DNA from: Flavobacterium tructae
GTDB lineage: Bacteria > Bacteroidota > Bacteroidia > Flavobacteriales > Flavobacteriaceae
Length of the DNA stretch: 64,000 nucleotides
Assembly (NCBI RefSeq): GCF_002217475.1
Contig: NZ_MUHH01000067.1
Coordinates: 1 to 64,000 of the forward strand
Direction of reading: 5' to 3'
This document shows positions 26,046-33,914 of the stretch, piece after piece (the stretch's first letter is position 1; every line of letters starts with the position of its first letter). Both the position numbers and the translations under genes were made by a program. The notes beneath the pieces are model-generated. The model saw nothing but the letters and a program-made list of their open reading frames with translations, was not told the DNA's origin and did not search any database.

Positions 26046-27224
26046 ATGAATAGAACATTACTCTATCTGATATTATTTATGGCATCAATGACCCTGCAAG
26101 CTCAAACCGAGTACGGACTACTTATCAATACCGATTTGGAGCCTAGAACTGAACGTGAGCAAACTCAGGGATCATATGATATCTTTTTTTTGGGTAATAG
26201 TTTAAATTTATTCCCTAATGGTACGTATCAACCAATATCGCAAACTGATTTTTTCTATGCAACACCTGATCCGGTAACGAAAAGGATAGATTTTAGTTGT
26301 TTTAGTATGCATCAGGACTGCTACATTGAAAAGAATACTTTCATTGAAACAAATGGACCTCAATATGTCACTTTTTTTTCTGGATGCTTTGCTTCCTCAT
26401 CAATACTTTTATTACATCTGACAAATACAAGCTCTAAAACTAGCTATTGTGTTAACGAAACAATCAATTTTGAAAATGGTTTCAATTGGCAATATAGTTA
26501 TGACGGTCAAAATTGGGCTAATTTCCCAAGTGACTTTCAATCCTATCCGTCTATTTCATTCAAAATATCAGAGCTTGAGAATTATAATGGAAAAACTACA
26601 ATTCATTTTAGAACTGGCTATCAGACGCAGTTTACTAATATAGTTACCTACGGTATTATCGGCTGTTCGCCTGAGTTGGCAGAAAAAAAACCAACTACAA
26701 CTGCGGTCGAATGTGCTAATACAGCTACCGGAAGTGCTACTCTAAAGTTTGAATCACTGCTAAAAAAAGACGATCAGTTTCTATTTAATCTGTTCCGCGT
26801 CAATCCGGTGGCACCGGATACTGGTTTTATCAAAAGTATTAAAGCATCAGAAGAAGAAACTAAAAATAAAACCTACACCTGGAATGGAATAGCGGCGGGG
26901 ACATACACTATAAAATATCAGGCGCAAAGTACTGCCGATAATGGTCAACAAGTAGGATTAAGTGCTATCGTTACAGATCCTTTTACGATTGATGAAAAAG
27001 TCCCATTAACTTTTAAGACTACGGCCGTACAGCCGGCTTGCAGCACAGATCTAAAAGGAATATTGATCACTGCCTCAGGGGGAACCCCTCCCTACTATTA
27101 TCTTTTAGACGGAGAACCCTTGGCACAAAAACATCTTTTTACAAATCCACATACCATACCCATAACGGAAGATGGACCTCATACCATTAAAATCGTTGAC
27201 AAATTCGATTGCACAGAACAATAA
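26046..27224 (+). CDS. Tandem paralogue 5, secreted, ends in an SprB-like repeat
   Basis: 392 aa from the ATG at 26046, which gives a good signal peptide (LLYLILFMASMTLQAQ); the upstream in-frame ATG overlaps paralogue 4. The N-terminal domain is related to paralogue 3. The middle domain (TTTAVECANTATGSATLKF, YTWNGIAAGTYTIKYQ) is of the paralogue 1 type, and the SprB-like end (KGILITASGGTPPYYYLLDGEPLAQKH) is of the paralogue 3 type. The end is FDCTEQ. It is thus a third combination of the same parts. Confidence 0.72.
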   Translation: MNRTLLYLILFMASMTLQAQTEYGLLINTDLEPRTEREQTQGSYDIFFLGNSLNLFPNGTYQPISQTDFFYATPDPVTKRIDFSCFSMHQDCYIEKNTFIETNGPQYVTFFSGCFASSSILLLHLTNTSSKTSYCVNETINFENGFNWQYSYDGQNWANFPSDFQSYPSISFKISELENYNGKTTIHFRTGYQTQFTNIVTYGIIGCSPELAEKKPTTTAVECANTATGSATLKFESLLKKDDQFLFNLFRVNPVAPDTGFIKSIKASEEETKNKTYTWNGIAAGTYTIKYQAQSTADNGQQVGLSAIVTDPFTIDEKVPLTFKTTAVQPACSTDLKGILITASGGTPPYYYLLDGEPLAQKHLFTNPHTIPITEDGPHTIKIVDKFDCTEQ

Positions 27225-27246
27225 ATTCCCGAACAACCATATTATT

Positions 27247-30200
27247 ATGAAAAAAATCTACTTATTACTACTGCTTCTTATGAGTTTCTTGGGGTATTCT
27301 CAAGCTCCGGACCCTCAACCGGCAGTTAACGGAGCCAGAACAATTACAATCACAACACCAAAAGCAATTACAGTTTCTGCTGGTACTTTGAGCTATACCA
27401 ATACAACAGAAAATGGCAGAGCCAATGGTACGTTTTCTGTTATTTTTGAAGGAGGTACAGGCGACTTCGTTTATTTCTTTTTCAAAGACGGGCAGCCTTA
27501 TACTCCCGTTTCATGGACTTCACTGCCAGCCGGAAGCTACATCATGTATGCAAAAGACAAAGACAGGGTTTGTAGAAGTGCTGATGTTCCTTTCGTAATT
27601 TACGAACCTGGAAAATTAGTAGTTAGTACGTCAAAACCAACTAATATATTGTGTCCGGGAGGAACAGGTAGCCTAACTGCATCAGCTGTTGGAGGTTATC
27701 CGTATAGCGCAACACCAATAGACAGAACATATAATTATACCTGGTACAGTTGTGATGCAGCCGGAAATAACTCCAGTAAAATTTCGGGACCAAGTATAAC
27801 CCCTGGTATCACGGGACAAAATGCCGGTTACTATAAAGTTATTGTTACCGATAGTAAGAATAATCCAGCTACGGGACCTGTAGTGTTACTAGAGCCTAAT
27901 CCTCAAATAGGATCCGCTGTGCTTTCTAAAAAAGACGTTAGCTGTTTTGATGGTAATGATGGGGAAATTACGGTAAGTCTGAGCGGAGGAAGCGGTACGC
28001 TTACCGTACAATGGAATGACGGTGGTACCGGTGCAACCAGAACGGGCTTAAAAAAAGGAGATTACTGGTATACCGTAACAGATGTTAATAATTGTACTTT
28101 TTCCAACGGTGTAATAACCAAAATCACGCAGCCGCCAGCGGCATTAGCCATTCCAAACATAACACAAACACAACCTACATCGACTGCTGCAACCGACGGT
28201 ACTATTACCGTAACAGCAACGGGAGGAACTACTCCGTACACCTATGTATGGACCAAAAACAATCAGGCTTTTAGTGCTAATACTAACGGTGCGGGACTTA
28301 CTACTGGTTTAGGAAACGGTACGTACAGGGTAACAGTTAGAGATGCAAAAGGATGTAGCATCTCAAGCGAAATAATCGAATTAAAAGCACTGGCCGTAGT
28401 CTTGCAAGATCAGACCAACATTAAATGTAAAGGCCTGCCTACTGGTAGTATAACCGTAGTAGCAAGTGGCGGAACCCTAAACACCACTACCCCTAATTAT
28501 AAATTTCAGTGGTTGTTAAATGGAACTGAAATGCCCGGTAAAGAATCGGCTACTCTAAGCGGAATCCTTAAAGGAGATTATATGGTAAAAGTAATCGATG
28601 CGAATAATAGTATCTTCTCTATAGTTTATACCATCTCAGAACCTGCAGACGTTCTTACTATAACAAACTCAACTGCGCAACGCCGTAATGTTTCCTGTAA
28701 TGGTGGAACTGACGGAGCCGTAGACGTTACTGTTTCGGGAGGAACCGGAGCTTATAGTTATTTATGGAGTAACGGCAGTACAGCTTCAAGGCTGAGCAAT
28801 GTTCCTGTTGGTACCTACTGGGTTACCGTTACCGATGAAAATGGCTGCCCTGCACGATTGGACAATATCCAAATTACCCAACCTAATCCAATTGTTGTTC
28901 CAACACCAGCTATTAAAAATGTGGCCATTTTTAATCAAAATACTGGTTCAATAATATTCCCTGCTGATCCAGCAGGAGGTACTCTGGCTTTCCAATACAA
29001 ATGGACCCGTGCCGGTGATCCAACTTTTCCGAGAACAACAAGAGATATAACAGCTCTGAAAGCGGGAACTTATCGTTTAGAAATTAGAGATGCTAATGCA
29101 AATGCTGCAGACAATGCGGGCTGTATCGTTACAAAGGACTATACGGTAACCGAATCGGACTTATTAGAAGTTCAGATTAAAGAAACCCAATTTATTAAAT
29201 GTAATGGAGATTCTAACGGAAAATTGGTTGCTCTTGCTAAAGGTGGAATTGCACCTTACAAATATGTGTGGAAGAAAAATGGAATTGTACTTCCGTCTGA
29301 AACTGCATCGGAAATCACAAATTGTGGTGTTGGTCAATACAGCGTTACCGTAACCGATTCGGCAAATCCTGAACCAGCTGGTCCTTTTGCAAAAGCAGAA
29401 CAACTCAACTATAAACTCAACGAGCCAGATGAATTAATAGTAAAATTAACAAAGCAAACTGATGTTTTATGTTATGGCGCCGCGACTGGTGCTATTGATA
29501 TTACTATCACAGGAGGAACCGGACCTTATACACAACAATGGACTAAAAACGGTGTGAACTACTCTACGGCAGATGATCTGTCAAATCTTACAATAGGAAG
29601 TTATACCGTTACCGTAAAAGATCAGGCCGATCATGGTTGTACTGCAACACTTAATGTACCTGTAGTTATCACACAGCCTGCTGCACCTTTAAAAATTGAA
29701 AGTGCAACCCTAGTTGACCTAACCGGTTTTGAAACCAAAAACGGTAGCATAGCGGTAACCGTGTCGGGTGGAAAACCTAACTATAGTTATGAGTGGACAA
29801 AAGATGCATCGCCAACCATAATTGGTTCAGCTTCTTCCATCGGAAATTTAGCTATTGGTACTTATCATTTGATCGTTAGAGATGCAAATGGCTGTAGTCT
29901 TCCACAGGTAGATTACAAAATTACACAGCCCGACAAATTTGAGATCATCAGTATTATACAGACTCCAAATACAAATGTTGCCTGTTATGGCGATGAGCCA
30001 GGCATATTTACGGCTGTCGTACGAGGCGGTGTGAAAGCCTATACTTTTGAATGGTTAAATACTACAACCGGAGTAAAACATAAACATACCGAAAGTACTA
30101 AAGACGATTTAACCAGTTCGGAAGCTATAGAATTAGGAGCCGGAAATTATGTTATTACCGTAAAAGATCAGCAAAACAACATTCTTTTTGGAACAAACAC

Positions 30201-33200
30201 TTTTACCATTACACAACCGGATAAACTGGCCTTTACCTACACCAAAACGGAGGTATCCTGTCATAATGGAAATAATGGTACCGTGCAGTTAAACATCGTT
30301 GGAGGAACTAAGTTCGCCGACATTGCAAAACCATACACTATCATAGCAAGCGGTGGAACAGTTGATACTAAAACCGGACTTATTACCGGATTGTCTAACG
30401 GAAGCTACACCATATTTATAAGTGATGCTAACGGATGTCAGACACAAGTGCAAACGGTTGGTATTACTGAACCAGCAAAATCTCTTTTCATCAGCAGCGA
30501 GACGGTTATACCAACAACAGGTTTTGGTTTGTCGACCGGTAAAATTGCAATCACCGTAGAGGGTGGAACTCCGGGATATACCTACCAATGGAAAAATAAT
30601 TCGAACACGGTAGTAGGAACTAATAGTCCTGCCTTAAACAATGTTCCTGCAGGAGTTTATACCGTTTTGATAACCGACTCAAAACTATGTACGATCACCA
30701 ACAGTTATACAATAGAACAACCAACAAAACCTGTATTGACTGAAACTCATTTACAGGCAAAATGTAACGGTTTAGTAGGCTCTTTAGAAGCTATTGCAAC
30801 CGGAGGAGCAACTTTTACACAAAACCAAATTGATAGAATTTACACTTATAAATTAAGAAATAAAACAACCGGAACTGTCGTAACTATTGTTCAAAACACA
30901 GCCAGTTTTAAAAACATAGCAGACGGAGACTACGCACTTACCGCTACCGATGTAGGCAATGTAGACTCTAATACTATTGACGTAACGTTTAAACAGCCTA
31001 CTGCCGTTGTGGTAAACTTAACCTCAAAAACTCCCGTGAGTTGTTTTGCGGGACAAGACGGAGCAATTCAAATAGCTGTTACCGGAGGAACACCTTTCAT
31101 CGTAAATGGTGCTCCAGTTTATAACTATCAATGGAAAAAGAGAAATACCGCCACCAATACTTACGAAAACTTTACGCCAGTAGCCTTAAACGCCCTTACT
31201 GAAGGTGATTATGCAGTAGAAGTTCGTGATGCCAATTACAATTCCGCTGATGCAACCCATTGTATTGGAATTCTGGAGAACATCATCATCACACAACCGG
31301 CAGATTTTGGATTTGATGTTGATAAAATTACCTATATCAACCCTACAGCTCTAAACGGAAATGACGGTGCACTGCATTTTGAAATTATAGGAGGAAAACC
31401 AAATTTTGAGTATAAACTCTACACTAAAGATGCGCTGGCTAACATAACAGTTCTAAAAACAATTTCAAATACAGCAGCCAAAATGGTCGACTTTACAGGT
31501 TTAGTCAAAGATCACTATTATGTATCCGTTCAGGATGCAACTGGCTGTACAAAATATGCTGATTTTGACTTTACCGATAATCCGTTAACCATCACAATCA
31601 GACAAACTCAGGACATGACCTGCTTTGAATCCAACAATGCGATTCTCGAAGCAACCGTAGCCGGAGGTTTTGGAACCAAAAAAATTAGTTGGTACAGAAA
31701 CAATACCTTATTGCCAAATGAAAACAGCATCAAACTCATCAATGCCAAAATAGGTACTTACTACGCTGTTGTAAAAGATTCAAAAGCAATTGAAGTAACC
31801 ACTACTCCAATAATCATAACTCAGCCTGATTATATAACCTTTACATCCGTTCCCGAACCTGTAAAATGTTTAGGAGATGCAAACGGAAGTATTGCTATCA
31901 CAGCAGCAGGAGGAAATGGAATATTCAGATCCCGTTATTTCCAAAATGGAATACTGGTTAAAGACTGGACCAATTTCGCGAACGGAGCAAAAACCACTAT
32001 TACTGATTTAGCCGATGGAGAATACACCATTCAGGTACAAGACACACAGCAATGTACAAGCACAGAGGCGACTGTAAAAATTACGTCTCCAACTGCTTTA
32101 ATAATTAGCAAAATTGTATCAACTCCTGCTACAGGAAAAGGACTAAGCAACGGATCTCTGGCCATAACCGCACAGGGAGCCAATGGTACATATACCTATA
32201 ACTGGTTCAAAAGCGATGGTACAGCATTGAATCAGACCACAGCCACAGCAATAAATCTGGCAGCCGGAAACTACTATGTTATCATCAAAGATGCTAAAAA
32301 CTGTAGTTTAACTTCACAGCTATTACAAGTTACCGAACCGCCTCTACTAGAAACTAGCGTAGAAGTACAAAATGTTGTTTTATGTAATGGAGATAAAAAC
32401 GGAAGTTTGAAACCTATTACAATTGGTGGATTCCTAAAACCGGGTGAAAGCTATACTTATCAGTGGTTTGCAGAAAACAATGCCACCGTATTGGCCACAA
32501 CGACTACTCTAACAGGTATCGGAAAAGGTTCGTACTATACAATCGCAACAGATTCAAATGGAAACAAAGCTACAAGTCCAATTTTCATCGTTACTGAACC
32601 TCAGGTTCTCAACAATAATCTTACCGCTGACTATACTCTTTGTGGAGACTTCAACGACTGGACTATTGATGCTAACCCATCAGGAGGAACACTACCGTAT
32701 ACCTACAGCTGGAATACAGGTGCTCAAACTGCTACCATAAAAAATGTACCACCGGGTTATTATTTTGTCAAAATCACAGACAAACACGGTTGTACCGTTA
32801 CAAAAAATATTACCATTGTAGCACCTGTTCATTTGGCAGCGGCCGAAACCATTAAAATACCAACCTGTTATGCCGGTTCTGATGCGACTATTACCTTGAC
32901 CGCTTCAGGAGGAAAAGCGCCTTATACTTATTTATGGAATACCGGTGAAACCTCAAATGTGTTAAAGAATGCTTCGGCTGGAGAATATAAAGTTGCCGTT
33001 ACAGACAGCAAAGGTTGTATTATCAATCATACCTACACCATTGTCAATCCACCGAAAGATGTTATTAATATCGGAGAAGATGTGACTTTATGTTTTGATC
33101 AGACCTTAACCATTAATGCCACAATTAATGACGATAAAGCGACCTATTCATGGACCTCTGATAAAGGTTTCAAGAGCAATAAAGCTATAGTTACCGTTTC

Positions 33201-33825
33201 TGAACCTGCAAATTATACCGTTGTTGTTACCAACAAATTGGGTTGTGAGGCTACAGATACCATCAAAATTTCAAGTCAGAATACCCCAATTAGTGCTGAA
33301 TTTGCCATCTCGAGTCAGGTATTCAAAAACGAAAAATTCATAATTGTTGACATCAGTAATCCTGACGCCGATGAAATCGAATGGGTAATTCCTGCCAATG
33401 CAACCGTAATCTCGAAAAACAAAGATTTTGCCGAAATCAGTTTCAGTCAGGCCGGTGAATACGACATTACACTGAACACTAAAAAAGGAAACTGTACTGC
33501 TTTTCAAACCAAGTCAATCTTAGTAACTGAAGGAGAATATGAAGAAAACAACCCGGACGATCAGACTTTCAAGAAATTCGATCTGAAAATCTATCCAAAT
33601 CCGTCAAAAGGAGCTTTTACTGTAGATGTACTGCTGGATAAAGTAATGCCGGCACATGTTAAGGTTTATAATTTGAATAACAACTTACTGATAGATTCAA
33701 AAACACAGGAAGGCAAAGACAATTACCTGTTCAACTTTAGTTTAACCGGGCTTCCTTCAGGAATATATTTCGTGTTATTCGAGTCACAGCAAGGAAGTAA
33801 ATTGAGAAAAATCATTATTCAGTAA
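27247..33825 (+). CDS. Giant SprB-repeat surface protein with type A T9SS sorting domain
   Basis: 2192 aa from the ATG at 27247, with signal peptide IYLLLLLLMSFLGYSQ. About 22 SprB-like repeats of 75-95 residues follow (27343-33054), each with GGT.PY.Y.W, G.Y.V.V.D and an (I/T)-x-(Q/E)P ending. Then come an Ig/PKD-like pair (33055-33530) and a C-terminal type A sorting domain (FDLKIYPNPSKGAFTVDVL ... KVYNLNNN ... SGIYFVLFE..KIIIQ). In F. johnsoniae SprB is a mobile gliding adhesin; that relation is by repeat type only, since SprB carries a type B end. The repeats are grouped in threes by a fixed cysteine pattern (see findings). It should be exported by T9SS and displayed or released at the surface. 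Confidence 0.88.
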   Translation: MKKIYLLLLLLMSFLGYSQAPDPQPAVNGARTITITTPKAITVSAGTLSYTNTTENGRANGTFSVIFEGGTGDFVYFFFKDGQPYTPVSWTSLPAGSYIMYAKDKDRVCRSADVPFVIYEPGKLVVSTSKPTNILCPGGTGSLTASAVGGYPYSATPIDRTYNYTWYSCDAAGNNSSKISGPSITPGITGQNAGYYKVIVTDSKNNPATGPVVLLEPNPQIGSAVLSKKDVSCFDGNDGEITVSLSGGSGTLTVQWNDGGTGATRTGLKKGDYWYTVTDVNNCTFSNGVITKITQPPAALAIPNITQTQPTSTAATDGTITVTATGGTTPYTYVWTKNNQAFSANTNGAGLTTGLGNGTYRVTVRDAKGCSISSEIIELKALAVVLQDQTNIKCKGLPTGSITVVASGGTLNTTTPNYKFQWLLNGTEMPGKESATLSGILKGDYMVKVIDANNSIFSIVYTISEPADVLTITNSTAQRRNVSCNGGTDGAVDVTVSGGTGAYSYLWSNGSTASRLSNVPVGTYWVTVTDENGCPARLDNIQITQPNPIVVPTPAIKNVAIFNQNTGSIIFPADPAGGTLAFQYKWTRAGDPTFPRTTRDITALKAGTYRLEIRDANANAADNAGCIVTKDYTVTESDLLEVQIKETQFIKCNGDSNGKLVALAKGGIAPYKYVWKKNGIVLPSETASEITNCGVGQYSVTVTDSANPEPAGPFAKAEQLNYKLNEPDELIVKLTKQTDVLCYGAATGAIDITITGGTGPYTQQWTKNGVNYSTADDLSNLTIGSYTVTVKDQADHGCTATLNVPVVITQPAAPLKIESATLVDLTGFETKNGSIAVTVSGGKPNYSYEWTKDASPTIIGSASSIGNLAIGTYHLIVRDANGCSLPQVDYKITQPDKFEIISIIQTPNTNVACYGDEPGIFTAVVRGGVKAYTFEWLNTTTGVKHKHTESTKDDLTSSEAIELGAGNYVITVKDQQNNILFGTNTFTITQPDKLAFTYTKTEVSCHNGNNGTVQLNIVGGTKFADIAKPYTIIASGGTVDTKTGLITGLSNGSYTIFISDANGCQTQVQTVGITEPAKSLFISSETVIPTTGFGLSTGKIAITVEGGTPGYTYQWKNNSNTVVGTNSPALNNVPAGVYTVLITDSKLCTITNSYTIEQPTKPVLTETHLQAKCNGLVGSLEAIATGGATFTQNQIDRIYTYKLRNKTTGTVVTIVQNTASFKNIADGDYALTATDVGNVDSNTIDVTFKQPTAVVVNLTSKTPVSCFAGQDGAIQIAVTGGTPFIVNGAPVYNYQWKKRNTATNTYENFTPVALNALTEGDYAVEVRDANYNSADATHCIGILENIIITQPADFGFDVDKITYINPTALNGNDGALHFEIIGGKPNFEYKLYTKDALANITVLKTISNTAAKMVDFTGLVKDHYYVSVQDATGCTKYADFDFTDNPLTITIRQTQDMTCFESNNAILEATVAGGFGTKKISWYRNNTLLPNENSIKLINAKIGTYYAVVKDSKAIEVTTTPIIITQPDYITFTSVPEPVKCLGDANGSIAITAAGGNGIFRSRYFQNGILVKDWTNFANGAKTTITDLADGEYTIQVQDTQQCTSTEATVKITSPTALIISKIVSTPATGKGLSNGSLAITAQGANGTYTYNWFKSDGTALNQTTATAINLAAGNYYVIIKDAKNCSLTSQLLQVTEPPLLETSVEVQNVVLCNGDKNGSLKPITIGGFLKPGESYTYQWFAENNATVLATTTTLTGIGKGSYYTIATDSNGNKATSPIFIVTEPQVLNNNLTADYTLCGDFNDWTIDANPSGGTLPYTYSWNTGAQTATIKNVPPGYYFVKITDKHGCTVTKNITIVAPVHLAAAETIKIPTCYAGSDATITLTASGGKAPYTYLWNTGETSNVLKNASAGEYKVAVTDSKGCIINHTYTIVNPPKDVINIGEDVTLCFDQTLTINATINDDKATYSWTSDKGFKSNKAIVTVSEPANYTVVVTNKLGCEATDTIKISSQNTPISAEFAISSQVFKNEKFIIVDISNPDADEIEWVIPANATVISKNKDFAEISFSQAGEYDITLNTKKGNCTAFQTKSILVTEGEYEENNPDDQTFKKFDLKIYPNPSKGAFTVDVLLDKVMPAHVKVYNLNNNLLIDSKTQEGKDNYLFNFSLTGLPSGIYFVLFESQQGSKLRKIIIQ

Positions 33826-33870
33826 ACTCTAATTTATCCAGCAAGCAAAAATTATAAATTTCAAATACTA

Positions 33871-33902
33871 ATGGAAATCAAGAAAACAATCTTGATTTCC
33901 AT
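33871..33902 (+). promoter_or_regulatory. Strong intra-operon hairpin between the SprB-like and barrel genes
   Basis: ATGGAAATCAAGA (33871-33883) and its exact complement (33890-33902) form a 13-bp stem with a 6-base loop. No T-run follows, so it is unlikely to be a simple terminator. It ends 12 bases before the next ATG. It could protect the upstream mRNA end or regulate the downstream start. Confidence 0.65.
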
Positions 33903-33914
33903 GGCCCATAAAGA

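Noticed and set aside
30289..30588. Minus-strand frames of 60-100 codons inside the giant genes
   Set aside because: They are antisense shadows rich in Cys, Phe and Ser produced by the plus-strand codon pattern.
27343..33054. Repeat region as a CRISPR array or DNA satellite
   Set aside because: The repeats are coding, 225-290 bases long and diverged; the order is at protein level.
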